64,000 bases of DNA from Xenoacremonium recifei (Eukaryota; Ascomycota; Sordariomycetes; Hypocreales; Nectriaceae): contig WOFQ01000006.1 in assembly GCA_012184525.1 (NCBI GenBank), positions 744,001 to 808,000 on the forward strand. Direction: 5' to 3'. Positions 22,241-34,445 of this stretch are shown here, piece after piece. The stretch's first letter is position 1. Each line of letters begins with the position of its first letter. Under the pieces are notes generated by a model. The model was given only the letters and a program-made list of their open reading frames with translations. It was not told where the DNA came from and made no database searches. The position numbers and the translations under genes are program-made.

Positions 22241-24010
22241 TCATTGTGGAGTTAAAAGTATCAGCACGTACAGGAAGGGGATTGGAATCATGGCTGCTGC
22301 AATGAAGCCCAGAAGGCTCATTGCCCAGTCAATCCCCAAATTCTTAAATACTTCATAAACAGGTCAATTTTTGAATAATTTTAGCATTCTAGACATTTAA
22401 AAACTCACAGGCATGTGCAAACAATGGGAACGAAGCTGCAAGGATACTGCGCAAGAACATGCTTGCTGCCAATGCGCTCGCCGCAAGCATGAGATACGTA
22501 TCGACAAGGTAATTGATACCGCTCTGGAAGATGGTAAAGAATCCGAGACCAATGCAAGCCGCTCCAATGCAGAATCTATCACAGTCAGTCGTCACTGCAT
22601 ACCTACCAGGGAGAAACGACGTACCCTATCCAGTGTATGCTCGCTTTGGATGTCCACCCCATTATGAACATGCCCGCGGTAAAGAAGAAAGACCCAATCA
22701 TCATTGGCGGCAATCGAGCTTCTGGTACAATCTTATTGTCGTTCGCAGCTAGGCGTACGCGATAAAAGGACTGGCCCCAATAATTTACGGCGCCACCGAA
22801 GAGGACACCAACGATAATAGCCAGAAATGGTGTCGATCCGACTACCTGATTCCAACCTCGAGCCTATAGGATGGTTAATACTTCCCTACTTAGCAGCCAA
22901 GTATAGACTTACCTCCTCAAACTCGAAGGGAAATGCAGTGATTGCCCTTATTTTGTCAGCTTTGTAGCTTCACAGGTGATTGATGAAGCAACAGAGAAAC
23001 TTACAGATAAAGTACCGCGTACACGAAGGCAATGTACAAGTTAATCAAGAAACAGATCGGGTCGACAAGCATCTCAAGCGGCACAATCAAATACTTCATG
23101 GCCATTTGTCGAAGCGAGGTTCCTGTCTCTTGGCTTTTGGAGTGAATAGCCCAATTCTTGGTCTCGTGCCGGATCCGATCCGCCTTGCGTGCCAACAGAA
23201 CAGGAGGGTAGCTCTCTTTAATAATAAAAACACTCGGGATGAGGATAGCGGAGAGGAAAATCCCGGTAATCTACACCCACCATCAGTAGGCGCACCAACA
23301 AAGTTACCAATCTCAGCATACGTATTCTGTCCATCGCCATCCCGTATGGTGCAGATTCACCACCAAGGCGCCACCCACAACAGGTGCAAGAAAGGGCCCT
23401 GCAGCGACAGCAAAGCCATATGTAAGTAATGCGGCGCCGCGCTGAGATGCTGGCCAGATGTCCGCTAGGACGCCACCAACGTTGGTGATGGGCGCAGATC
23501 CAAAGACTCCGGCGAAGAAGCGAGTAATCAGCAACGTCTGAAGATCCTTTGAGACAGCGGACGCGAAAGAGAAAACCATGAGGCCAAATATGGGAATGAG
23601 GACGGAAACCTTGCGACCATAGGCTTCTGACATGGGCGCCCAAAGAAATGGACCGAATGCGTTGCTGCATCATGAGTTAGCGCGGATGAGAGGGCTTATT
23701 CAAAAGAGAAATACTAACCCCAGTAGATATAAAGTCAAGCCGAGTAATGCGACCTCTTCACTAGCTCCAAAATGCGTTTCAACTTGCGAGAGACCTGAGT
23801 TGTAGCTGTTGCAGGGTTAGTGAGGGGCCTTCAATGCCCTGAAAGAGACGCTGACATTGTGCTGGCCCATGTTCCTCCCATAGTGCAAAAGCTGTACATC
23901 ATGGTCACAGCAATCTTCTTGCGAAATGGCCAGTTGAGTGCATTGTACGGGTCGTCGGGGCCCTCGAAATCGACGAGGTTGTCGTCTTCAGCTGGAGGAT
24001 TAACAATCAT
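22241..24010 (-). CDS. DHA1-type MFS transporter (polyamine/drug exporter group)
   Basis: A predicted 12-helix H+ antiporter of the TPO/FLU1-like DHA1 group. The frame is interrupted many times, but eight exons join cleanly: 24010-23856, 23805-23719, 23664-23322, 23270-23005, 22946-22913, 22863-22625, 22575-22409 and 22350-22241. The product is 466 residues. Introns are 49-58 nt and exon 5 is only 34 nt. Family motifs are DDPYNALNWPFRKK before helix 1, WAPMSEAYGRKVS (motif A), RFFAGVFGSAPITNVGGVLADIW, and FKNLGIDWAMSLLGFIAAAMIPIPF near the end. The start is uncertain: ATG 24010 gives a leader shorter than usual, and an upstream exon starting near ATG 24183 is possible. It sits beside a Zn2Cys6 regulator on the same strand. 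Confidence 0.8.
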
Positions 24011-24695
24011 GATGAAAATGATCCAAACGTCAACCGGATTCTCAGATCGCAATGAGGAAATGCATGAGTGTGTTCTACCTTCCTGTCCAGTAATTTATAG
24101 GGGTCTTTATCCTCCAGATACGCAGCAGATGTCCCTTCGCAGGGGGATCTGGTGTAAGTCCTCCGACCTGTGATTGGCTCCATAAGTGCGAAAGTGCGAA
24201 AGCGCGAAAGCGCGAAAGTGCGAGAACGGAAGTTTTGTAAGCCGACCGCGGCGTTAACGTGGGAGAGCCTGAAGGTGAGCGGGTCTTGAATTGGAAGGAT
24301 TCTCCTGGTAATCAAGATACGCCCGTGATCCGGAGCTCGAAATACCGTGATGGGCCCTCAGTTGTCCCAAACTCTTGACCTGGACTTATAAGTTCTGCTG
24401 GGCCACACGAGCCGACTCGGCACCGGGGATCCTCTTTGCACTCTAGGTTCGGAATTAAAAGGGTTCATATCGGGAAGGACTCACATTGATATAACTGTAT
24501 GAACTAAATTGTTGGAAATTTAAACTGGATAAACTCTTTTGTCTTTTTCCCGGTCTTTCCAATTGGAGATGTGTTACGGAGTTCTATTCCAAGTCGGACG
24601 GACTTCACCTCTCTGGGCTAGGGGGGTTAGGACGTGCTCATTGTCTTCAGCCCTGCAAGCCCTGCAACGGACTTTGAGATCTTGGCTCTACATAA
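24011..24695. other. Intergenic region upstream of the DHA1 transporter
   Basis: 685 bp between two minus-strand genes. It carries the 8-bp tandem repeat at 24186-24225 and possibly an unrecognised first exon of the transporter. Confidence 0.45.
24186..24225. repeat. Five-copy 8-bp tandem repeat (GYGCGAAA)
   Basis: Five back-to-back 8-mers read GTGCGAAA twice, GCGCGAAA twice, then a diverged GTGCGAGA. It lies about 175 bp upstream of the called DHA1 start, on the opposite-strand sense. It may be a protein-binding array or simple replication-slippage DNA. Confidence 0.75.
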
Positions 24696-26908
24696 CTACC
24701 ACAAGTTCAAGGTGTCCGTAAAATTATCCCAGTGGTAATCCATCATGTCCTCGGGCTGGTTTCGCAAATCGTTTTCGACCACGTGCAGCCATGACTTCCA
24801 CTCTTGGAGATCCAACCCAGCTGCAGACTCCAGCTCCAGTCCGAAGAAAGGGTCCCCAACCAATCCAGATGCAGCTCGTTCCGCAGACTCCGAGTCCTTG
24901 ATGTCCGAATCCTGAAAATATGACTCCTTGGAGAATTGGTTTGGCAATTCCCCTTTGGTAGCAAGCACTTGTCGACGGACAGCGCGGGCCCGCTCCAACA
25001 ACTTCAACATCGGCTGCCACAAGATGCCCTTTCTCTCATGATTGCGATCTCCGCCATTTGCTGATATCCCATCACTCTCACAATTCGCGAAAACTTCTTC
25101 CAGTAACTCCCAAGCTCGATCCACAGCAGGGCCTTGGACAGGTTTGCATAGCTCAATCAAGAGAAATGCCATCGCATGCCACCTCATGCCCTTGCAACGG
25201 AAGTACCAAGACTTGCTAGGAAGCCGATGCGTGATATCGAGAATCTCTGTGTTGTGGACGAGTAACCATTCTTTCATGTCGCCCCCGTCCTGTGCTCCGC
25301 GACTTCGCATCATAGTCTCATACATTATCCTGCGAAGCTTCAGGATGATGAGCTGAGTGCCAAGACGGCATTGGCGATGGACCTCCAAAGGCGTATCCAA
25401 ATACTTCAAGAAGGTATTTTCGTATCGCTCAATTTGTGCCTTCACAAGTCTCTCCGTCTCGCTAGCAACGGATGATGACGCTCCAAACTTCGCTCGCTTG
25501 ATCTTGAGACTCGTCTCGGCTCCCTCCATCTTGATACGACTCATGGTCATCTCCGTGTACTCGGTTCTCGGTTTGATGCTCTCCATGCTATCCGCATCAA
25601 GATCTGAGTCGTTGATATGAAACGGGAGTTTGGTGTCCATCGCCAACGGCACATGGCTCTCCAGACCACATTCTTCTGCTACTCGGTTGTCGAGCTGGCA
25701 GAGAGCCCACCAGATACGGCGACGGGTTTCTGTTTCTACAGGGCTCAGCGAAAACAAGGTACTATCAGAGTGCATCCCCATCGATTGGGCGATACTCAAC
25801 GCGATGCCACTCAGCATCCACGTCGACCGAGCACTGTTTCCGGGCGCGAAGACCTAGGCGAGTCAGGTATCCCCTTTAACTAACATCGAGCAGAGTGAGA
25901 CTCACAAGAAGAAGACTCAAGGCTTGAAGTACGCTGACTTCCTGCGTAGTCATCCATCCCACCTGAGCCAACGCCTGCTCAAGGGCATATTTATACTTGC
26001 GAATGAGAGCGCTTCGTTGCTGTCCATGAACCCGCAAGCAATCTTCATTTGTCATGGAGTTCGTCGCTGCAAGCCAAATAGCAAATAGAAGTGTTTCATC
26101 AGCGTCAGTGATCCCTTCAAAGTTGCGAGCGGCATGCTGGACAAGCTTGGCTGCGCAAGGCTTGTACAGTACTTTGACCAAGATGTCTACTTGTCGCACG
26201 TACTGCTCCCAAAGTTGATCCATCACTTTTGGAGTTGGGTGCAAAGCCCGAAGATTGCAATTCGTAGAAAGCGTGGTAAGTAAAGAAGTAGTGCTTTGGA
26301 CGAGGTTTGGGCCAACGGCTGGCTCCGTTGGTGGTGTTTGTTGGTTCACAGAGTAGTTTACAGATACCAACTCATCGTTGGTATTCGTGGTGAGTACGGC
26401 TTCAATATGTGCCAACTGGTGTTGTTAGCTCGTCTCTGCTGTATACGATGCAGGCCTTCCGTCCTACCTGAGTCGCTTTATCGCTGTTGACATATGTCGA
26501 TCTCCCTCGCGCCATGAATAATCTCCCACGGGTCGAATCTCTCGAGTCAAATTGGGGCAAATTTCGCATTTCCTGCAGGACAAAAACATCGTCCTCATCT
26601 TCGGGAGCTTCTACCTCCTGTGCTTCAAACGCATCACGACCAACGCCAGCTGAGGGCTCAGTCTGAGTGGGCAAAAGAGCCCTAGATGAAACGCTCTTCT
26701 GGCCGAGTTTTTGGCTGTTACGTGGGCGGCGAGCTGAGTAGATACAATCGGTCCCGTCTTTGTCGCATTTATTACAGTGTGGGAGAACCTTGTCGCATTT
26801 GATCCTGCGCTGGCGGCACCTGACGCAAGCATATTGATGTCTCGCTGCTGAAGAATCCGAGGTTTTGGTATCTTCTGAAGAATTAGAAACAGCAACGGAT
26901 CGACCCAT
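24696..26908 (-). CDS. Zn2Cys6 transcription factor with fungal middle homology region
   Basis: A nuclear regulator of 702 residues from three exons (26908-26468, 26415-25906, 25853-24696), both introns 52 nt. The Zn2Cys6 cluster is at residues 28-55 (C28, C31, C38, C45, C48, C55), followed by a basic linker. The middle region shows the fungal_trans features: ARSTWMLSGIALSIAQSMGMH and ETRRRIWWALCQLDNRVAE. The C-terminus is acidic, with a helix-rich end. Its position next to the DHA1 transporter in the same direction suggests a local regulator-transporter pair, but target genes are not known. Confidence 0.9.
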
Positions 26909-27437
26909 GACTCAATCAGTATTTTGTTTTGTAGTTTCGGTGTCAAGAGAAGAGCAAGTATGGATGTGTAAGATTCAGGTTCCCTACGTTAGCACTCTAG
27001 GAGTTATGGTCTCTTCTGAAATGATTAATAATGGTCGGATGGGATGAAAAGACCCGCCGCAATTCATGCTCCAGCTTGCATCTTGTTCACTGCAATGTCA
27101 ACACAGTGCAGTGCTGTTCATTCAAAATGACCCATTCTTTATTTAAGGCTCATATCAATCCAATGCTAGAATATATGTATGTGTATGTATGCTCCAACTG
27201 GACAAGACAAGATCCGCCAGCCCCAACACGCGTTCGCAACATCCAACAGCAACGCTCATCCAAAAAGACCAGATCCCCCAAACGTTTCTCGTCTGCCCAT
27301 CCCGCCATGCGCCCACAGCCCTGTCTATCTATCTTTCATTGTAACAACGGCTTCGCCTAAGCCGACAAACCCATCAAGAATAACGGCAACAGTAAAGCAC
27401 AAGCATCAAAACGCCGCGGCAGTGTGCATCTTCGCTC
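26909..27437. other. Tandem intergenic region
   Basis: 529 bp holds the Zn2Cys6 factor promoter and the 3' flank of TPS2. No gene or clear regulatory element is seen. Confidence 0.5.
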
Positions 27438-30400
27438 TTACAGCTTCTCGGCGGGGATATGTCCCTCTACCGTGCTCAGCGCGCCCAGGTTGACTTCTCC
27501 TAGACGGTCGCCCTCAAGGCCGGCCAGCAGAGCAGTGCACTCGATGACGTCCTCGGGCTCGAGTAGATGCGACTTTGCCAGCGTGACCTTTGTGCTTGCA
27601 CCCACCGTCACAGTGAAGACGTGGTTGGCATCCAGGATCGTACCCGAGGCGCCGTTGAGACTACGGAACATGTCCTCATCTGTGAAGTCGTCGCCCATGC
27701 AGAGCGCGAACTCCAATTTCCCAGGGTTCGGGTTCATCGCCGATTCGACAGTGTTCGGGTTATGATACATGGCGATCAGGCGCTTCGCGATCTCACCCTT
27801 GTTGATAAACGTGGGACGAACCTCGACGTTGGCCTTTCCGGGCATAACCTCGACGTCCCATTTGGCTCCCACTGTGGCCTCAAGTTCCTTGTGACACTCT
27901 CGTGACATGTGAACACCTTGTTCAGGGTTGGCTTGGCGGTAGTGCCAGGTCAGGGCACATCGTTTTCGCTCGATGAAGGATCCTACTCTGGTTAGGAGAG
28001 AGATTTTTGAGGTTTCGCCGATTTACTTACCAGGGACCTTATCCGTATACTTCTGGAAGACTTCCATCACCTCAGCTTGCCAGCCCATATCGAACTTCTC
28101 AGCAAGATTCTCCCATTCGTCCGAACCCGGGTGCTTCATGAAGCTTCCATGCTCAGCTGAGAAACCTAGCTGCTGGATATGCCCCAGATGCTGCTTCAGG
28201 AATTCCTGGTCGCGACCGGAGATGATCCAGACAGCGTTCTTGGGGTCCGCTGCCAGGAGCTTAAGAGTGTGAATGAGCCGTTCCGAAGGCACTGCGGCAC
28301 TGGGTTCGCGCACGATCGGAGTCAGGGTGCCGTCATAATCGAACATGAATAATCGCTTGTCGGCCGTGCGATACTGTGATAGTAGCAGGGCGCGGTCCAA
28401 AAGGGGCGTTACATTGGCAGTTCTCGTGTCGCCGAGGACATTGTAAACTTTCCGAATGAACTTGGTGATCCAGGACTGTACGTTGTGCTCGGTGACATGG
28501 TTATACAGGCTTTCTTGCATTTCCCGGCGCTTCTCCTCGGACATGACCAGAGCTGCATTGATCTTCTCGGCAACACCGCTAAGATCCCAGGGGTTGATGT
28601 GGATAGCGTCACTAAGGCTACCAGCAGTGCCACTGAACTCGGATAGAATCAATGGCCCGTATCCCTCCTTCTGGCAGACAATGTATTCCAAACTTGTGGT
28701 GTTCATGCCGTCTCGAACAGAGGTGATGAGGCCAATGTCGCCTGCTCGTAGCAGAGCGAAGTACTCATCCTGGTTCAGGTATTGAGGGTAATGCTGGACA
28801 GGAGAGAAGCCCAGACTGCCGTACATGCCATTGATCTTCATGACAAGTTCGTTTACTCGAGTCGCGACCTTGTTATCTGGATCCTCCTTTTCCGCCTCGA
28901 TGCTAGTGGGCGATGTGACCTGGATCAAGACGACCTTTTCCCTCCACTCGGGGTACATCTCAAGGAAGCGCTCAAAGGCCTGCAACTTCTGGGCCACACC
29001 TCGAACGCTGTCCAATCGATCACGTCCCACAATTATCTTCTTTCCAGCGTACAGCTTCTTCAATGCCTGGTATTTCTCGTTGACGGCATCGTTCCAGGCT
29101 GTGCTCTCTACCTTGGCAGCATCGATACCGATGGGGAAGACGCCCACCTGCACCCGCGTTCCGTAGGCGTCGATTCCCAGCGTGTCGGAGGGAAAGCCTA
29201 AGATGCGGGTACAGCAGCTGAGAAAGTGGCGGGAGTAGCTGTAGGACTGGAAGCCGATAAGGTTCGCACCGAGCACCCCCTCCAAAACCTCCTTGCGGCG
29301 AGGGAGGCACCGAAGGAACTCGCTGCTAGGGAATGGCGAGTGGAGGAAGAAGGAGATGTACATGTTGGGGATTCTCTGGCGCAGCATGCTCGGCAGAAGC
29401 ATCAGGAAGTAGTCGTGGATGACGACGATGTCGCCGGGCTTGTAGATTTCGATGATCTTGTGGGCGAACTTCTGGTTCATCCGGTAATAGTCGGCCCATT
29501 CGACGCGCTCCTTGCGGCCATCGGTCGGTTCGTGCTGCTTGTAGTGGAAGAGGGTGTAGAGGTCGTACTCGGCGTAGCGCCTCCATCGGGCCTGGTCCTT
29601 GAGCAGGATGCCGTCGTCGCTGACCTCGGTCTCGTCCGCAAGCCAGACAGGGAAGGTCTTGATGGTCTTGTTGTGCGACAACTGGTATTCCAGCTTATCC
29701 TGGTCCTCCTTGGGAATCCACAAGCCGTCAATTGGCGGCGGGGTGGGCAATCGCGTGGTGGCATCGACGGGCACGGGGGCGGAGAGGGCGTTGAGCGCCG
29801 CAGCACCCAGAGTCGTGGCCGCAGGCGTGCCGGGGCTTGAGAGGACGTCATTGACCGGCGCCTCGATCTCGCCGGTCCAGGCGACAACAGTGTGGTTCCA
29901 TGGCGTCGCGTTCGAGGAGAGATATGCGAAGGAGTCGAGGAGGGCAGACTGGCCGCGACGGGTCTTGAGGTCCTAGAGAGAGATCAGATGTCAGCTGCTT
30001 GGAAGTTACACCGATAGTGTGTCATGACAGCGGGAAGAAGCGAAGGGAAGCAGTAGGGCCAATGCGACAGGGAGACACAAGGTTCAGAGCGCGTGTCCAA
30101 CGCTCCGAGATTGGGTCACCGGCAACGTGACGAGCATCGTGGCCGGGGTAGGGGAGGGAAGCAAGAGCACTCACCCATTCGCCGCCCGGGCGATACTTGA
30201 ACGAGTGCGGGGTGGTGAAGGTGGCCGAGATGATGTTGCCGCTGAGGGCCAGGTCCGGATTGGCAGCGCGGATCTCCGACAGCGACTCGCGGCGGCGCAT
30301 GGTGCTGCTTCTGCGAGGCTGAGGGGGAGTCGTAGAGTCGCCGTTGACGAGGTGAGGGTTAGAAGGGGCAGGTTCAGATTCCGAGTCTCGCGTCATTCGT

Positions 30401-30885
30401 TGGCGTTGCTGGCGGCTCTCGTGCTGTAGCGGTAGCGGTAGTGGGGGGTCTCCCGACGGTGGGTTACTGTTACTGGCAGCTGGAGCTCGGCGAGAGGCGG
30501 TCGGCGAGAAATAGCAGCCGTTCTGAGAGGGTTGGTTCTGGTCAGTCTCGCGGTCAGAGGATGGCGACGGCCCGTCACTGTCAACATATGTGCCCAGCTG
30601 GATTCCCGGGGTGACGGCCTCGAAATGCACGTCGGTTCGGCCGGGCGGTTTCGGCGACTCATCGTCGTAGTGCCGCTGAAGCTCCCGCTGGAGCTGCAGT
30701 GGATGCGGACGCGGATGCGGTTGTTCGTGGTGGTTGCGATGCTGCTGCATTTTGGCACCGGGTGTCTTACCCACCGCGGGGAGCCCACTAGGTACAATCC
30801 GGCGGGTGAGGGTTGCCGTGGCTGTGGCGTTCTCAGCGTCAGGTTCTCGGGAGATTTGCCGACAGAGACGGGATTGCAGGCACAA
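27438..30885 (-). CDS. TPS2: Trehalose-6-phosphate phosphatase, TPS2-type (GT20 + HAD)
   Basis: It dephosphorylates trehalose-6-phosphate in the last step of trehalose synthesis and normally acts in the cytosolic TPS complex. Three exons (30885-30175, 29972-28031, 27982-27438) flank introns of 202 and 48 nt and give 1065 residues. The GT20-like half includes VVIHDYFLMLLPSMLRQRIP and SVRDGMNTTSLEYIV. The C-terminal HAD phosphatase shows motif I DYDGT at about residues 779-785, with MGDDFTDEDMFRSL and a WIISGRDQEFL segment further on, so this is TPS2 rather than TPS1. The first 200 residues are low-complexity and rich in Pro, His, Gln and Ser. ATG 30750 (MQQHRNHH) is an alternative start that would remove 45 residues. 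Upstream lies a very long gene-free region. Confidence 0.93.
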
Positions 30886-33531
30886 GCCGCAGGGTGCAGT
30901 GAGGTTATCGTCAAATGCGTTCTGACAACTGTGGTAGGAAAACAGCGACGAGGCGGTGGCTTCTTGGCAATGCTCAGATCAAAGAGTCCAGTATGACGAA
31001 GCGATGACAGCACGCACAGCGCCCAGCTATTAAAAAAAAAACTGGCAACGCGCTACACCGGAGGATAAGGTCCAGTGAAGACGATACCAAGGGAAAAGCT
31101 CAGGAGGAGAGGAGTGGACGATGAGGAGGGAATCCTCCAGCCTATGTACGAGGCAGATCCCGATAGCCCAGTCAGTCTTGCCTATCTATCAATCAATCAA
31201 TCTATCAATGAAGCGATGCCAGGCACACCGGCGACGATCAGGTACGAGCATGCTAGCGAAGCACGGAGGCTCCTTGTCAAGGCGGTGACCCCAGCTAATA
31301 CCCGGCGCGGCACGTTGTCCCCAAAAGGCCTGTGACTTGTACAACGGCTGTTTCCACAAGAGGCCTTCCGCGATGCATTGGGTGCTGGATTTAGAACACG
31401 GAGAGAGGGCGACACAAGCACACGGCGTATCACAACTTTATCTTTCTTCTTGTTGGAGAATTGGTTACGGTGATTCAAGAGTTGTGATACTGCACCCTCC
31501 CGCGTCTGTGTGAGCTCGGAGCAGATATGTCTCTGCTCTTTGCCTTGATCCGGCGAGCAGGGTATTCCCTTCAGGCAACGTACCCTATGGCCCGGGCTGT
31601 CAAAAAGCTCCTGATGAAATGGCGGGGAAGCATGAGGGGCATCATCACCTCATGGGCTGCTTCGCTTCAACTCCCCCGCAACCATGTGTCGCCCACCGCC
31701 TGGAGGATAACCTGCTGCTTCGTTGCGGCTGCAGAGCTTCCAATGCCACCAAATCACTCAACGCTGCATGTACTTATCTTCCTTATCTCTGCATTGATTC
31801 CATGGCCTATGTACGATTGAGGCTTATTCGCGTTACAGGGCGTCTTCCCGTCCTTCCTCCCGTTGCGTCCCATCCCATCCCTACCCGCCCGCAACAGACT
31901 CCCCCACTAGTTAATGCGTCTCACCCACCACCAACACCTAACCTGGCCTGTTGTTTCTCCCTGGAGGAAACGAAACTCTCGGGCCGAGGAGAGCACCCAA
32001 AGAATCAAGAAAAGACGGTGAGTGCCCAAGACAGGTCCTCATGACTGACAGATTCTTTGTGGGCGGGGATGAAACAGGATAACAAACACTGCCTAGCAAA
32101 ATTACCGGTTTCCAGCTTGTCGCTTCGACCCTGCCAGGTCCTTCTCGTCTCCCGTCCCGGGCTCGAACTTCAAACTATCAATCAATACTGGATGCCTGCC
32201 TCCACTGCAGCTCAGCGGGCCCGGGTATTCTCCAACGGTCCAACCTGCTGCATCGCGTCGCATGGAACAACCCAAAGACCCAACGACGGAGAGCTCCCGT
32301 TGCGGTTCAGCCCTGTGCCAATCTCATGCAGAGTTATCCGTCGTCGGGTCCATCCTCACGTCCATTCGCGGGCGCACGCTTGGCTTCCTTTTGCGAGCCT
32401 CAACTCCCTCATCATGGTTCAACCAGCCACCGCCGCGAATCGTCAAACGTGGGCTTGAGATCAGATCAGATCACGCCCAGCGGGCAGCAGCACGCCCGAT
32501 TGTAGCTGCAGTAGAGCGGTCCCCCTGTGCATTTGTGAGCCATTTTCGATTTTCTGTCTCTCGGGACAGTTTCTCATCTACAAAAACTTCTCTCCAACTT
32601 AGGTAGATAACATCGGTTTCACATGCCTGCGCCAACCACCTGCTCCAGCAATTTCGTCATTTCACACCCTTCTCTTTCTCCGTACTAGGAGCTGGTACCT
32701 GCTATTATCAGGTTTTGGATCGCCGTTTAGACAGCGCTCGACAATGGTTTTAGCGATCTAGCGTGAGCCGTCGCGCGCATCATCCCCACTGAATCCAGCA
32801 GAAACATCCATCCATTCCAAGGTCGCATCGACGTTTTCGGAGGTCGAGACCGGCAACGGAACTCAACAGCTGCAGGTCTCAGTGGCTGTTCCTGACGCTA
32901 TCAGCGGAACGTGCTGTAGCACTGGCTATCAAGACGGCTTATATGTCTCATCCGGTTCATCGTTGCATCCCGGCTCAGTTCCTGTCCGGGAAATCTCTCA
33001 AGCCCTGCAACAACGCTCAAGCACCTTCACCAACAAGGCTTCACTCAAACAACCCCACCGCGGGGCAAATCATGACGATAATCCAGCGCTTCCCCCACCA
33101 AGACGGCCAATGACGGAAACTTCATGACGAAGCGAGTCAACCCGGTCAAAGGCGGACCGCTCCATAGCCCAAGGAGTCAACTCAATTTCTTCCGGTCCAA
33201 TCATCCCGACCATATTAATATCGCATCGCAGGCCAAGCAGTTTGGTGATCCAGCTGCAACTCCACGTGGGCCGAGACTCTTTCGGTCCCGTTCATGAGTG
33301 TAAAGAAGCAACTTTGCAACCGAAAACCTTCAAAGGTCAGGGTATCTTTAATGAATTGTTGCTACGCCCTTATTCTATTAATGATGTACACGCCAAAGAA
33401 CAGACATGGCCAAATAGTCCAGGTGAGTGATGATGCATTCTTCCCGCCCCAAAAGACCTTCAAACGCCAAATGCCCAACCAGCCTCATGCCTCGTCTTGT
33501 ATGCCAACCAACTCCTAGTTCAGAGCACCTC
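30886..33531. other. Long gene-free region upstream of TPS2
   Basis: This 2.65-kb region is the largest gap in the window. It lies upstream of TPS2 and downstream of the protoglobin gene. It is pyrimidine-rich on the plus strand in places (for example 31850-31930) and contains a CCCCT STRE-type element at 32522-32526. Overlapping short open frames (31527-32606) lack splice structure or family signals. It may hold a long TPS2 leader, stress-control elements or an unannotated noncoding RNA; I see no direct proof of any of these. Confidence 0.5.
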
Positions 33532-34445
33532 TTAGCTGACGGGCACCGATGGGTCATCACTAGCTACTGATGCCCCAGCTGCACTCATGCCAGAGAACGG
33601 ACACACGCCCACAGGTGCTTGTGCTGGGTTCGCAACTCGTCCTAATTCTGGGCTCTCCTCGCCGATGACCCTCTTTCCATGCAGATAACCCTCCTCTTCG
33701 ATCTCGATATCTGAGTCGCCCGTCGCGAACTCGGAGCCGTCCTTGACGTGCCATTTGGCCATCAGGTCGTTTTGGATCCAGATAACCTTGTTGAGGGCCT
33801 TGACGAGCGCTGTCTTGCGCTGGATGTGAAGGCGTGGGTGCGAAAGGATGGCTTCGGTCATGATATCCTGGATGAAACCGAGACAGGCGCCGAGATGCAC
33901 GTATTCAATGTGCAGAGGATGTTTCCGCCCAAGACCAACATGCATCATGCTAATTTTCGTCAGCAATCTTCCTCGTAATAGCCCTACAGCACGTCGTCCA
34001 TCTTACTCACCCGACTTTGTCCAGGTATTCCCAGAACTCCATCTTGCTGGGGTCCGAGCAGAGCTTCATCAGGTACGCTCGCAAAAACATCTTTCGGTGC
34101 AGAATCTGCGGACTGTTTTCGTCAGGGATTTCATCGAGAGGACCCTCGAAGGATGTACTCCGGGTCGTGAACGCGCGTGCTGTGATGTCGTATTGTAGCA
34201 ACTTCTTGTAGACAATGTTGACGACGGCGGGGATTAGAGCCTTGACGTATTTAGCACCGGTGATGAGAGCCTCGATATCTCCTAAAGAGCATTCTATTAG
34301 CGATTTCAGAGAACCCCGAATTAGAATTCGTGGAAGGCATACTGCTGGAGAAGTCGAGAAATGAGTGTAGGTATTGCACGCGAGCTTCGAGGTTGGTGTA
34401 TAGATCCTCGCGGTCAATGTGCTTCATAGGTCTTGAGGTCGCCAT
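33532..34445 (-). CDS. Fungal protoglobin-domain protein
   Basis: A heme-binding globin-fold protein of the protoglobin/globin-coupled-sensor type. Three exons (34445-34343, 34281-34011, 33949-33532; two 61-nt introns) encode 263 residues. The globin helices span about residues 15-200. The proximal heme ligand is likely His128 in VGMMHVGLGRKHP, matching the conserved G-x-x-H motif. ARAFTTRSTSFEGP and SDPSKMEFWEYLDKV are recognisable family segments. The last 60 residues are hydrophilic, and no sensor output domain is attached. The role could be gas or redox sensing; no experiment is implied by the sequence. The ATG at 34445 starts MATSRPMKHIDRE, the usual beginning. Confidence 0.9.

Noticed and set aside
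22241..24010. Transporter appears broken into many frames, as in a pseudogene
   Set aside because: All breaks fall at good GT-AG introns of 49-58 nt and the joined frame keeps the motifs.
29226..29840. 204-residue plus-strand open frame
   Set aside because: Antisense to TPS2 exon 2; low-complexity shadow of GC-rich coding sequence.
31527..32606. Overlapping plus-strand open frames upstream of TPS2
   Set aside because: No recognisable domain, no coherent splicing, composition follows pyrimidine-rich DNA.
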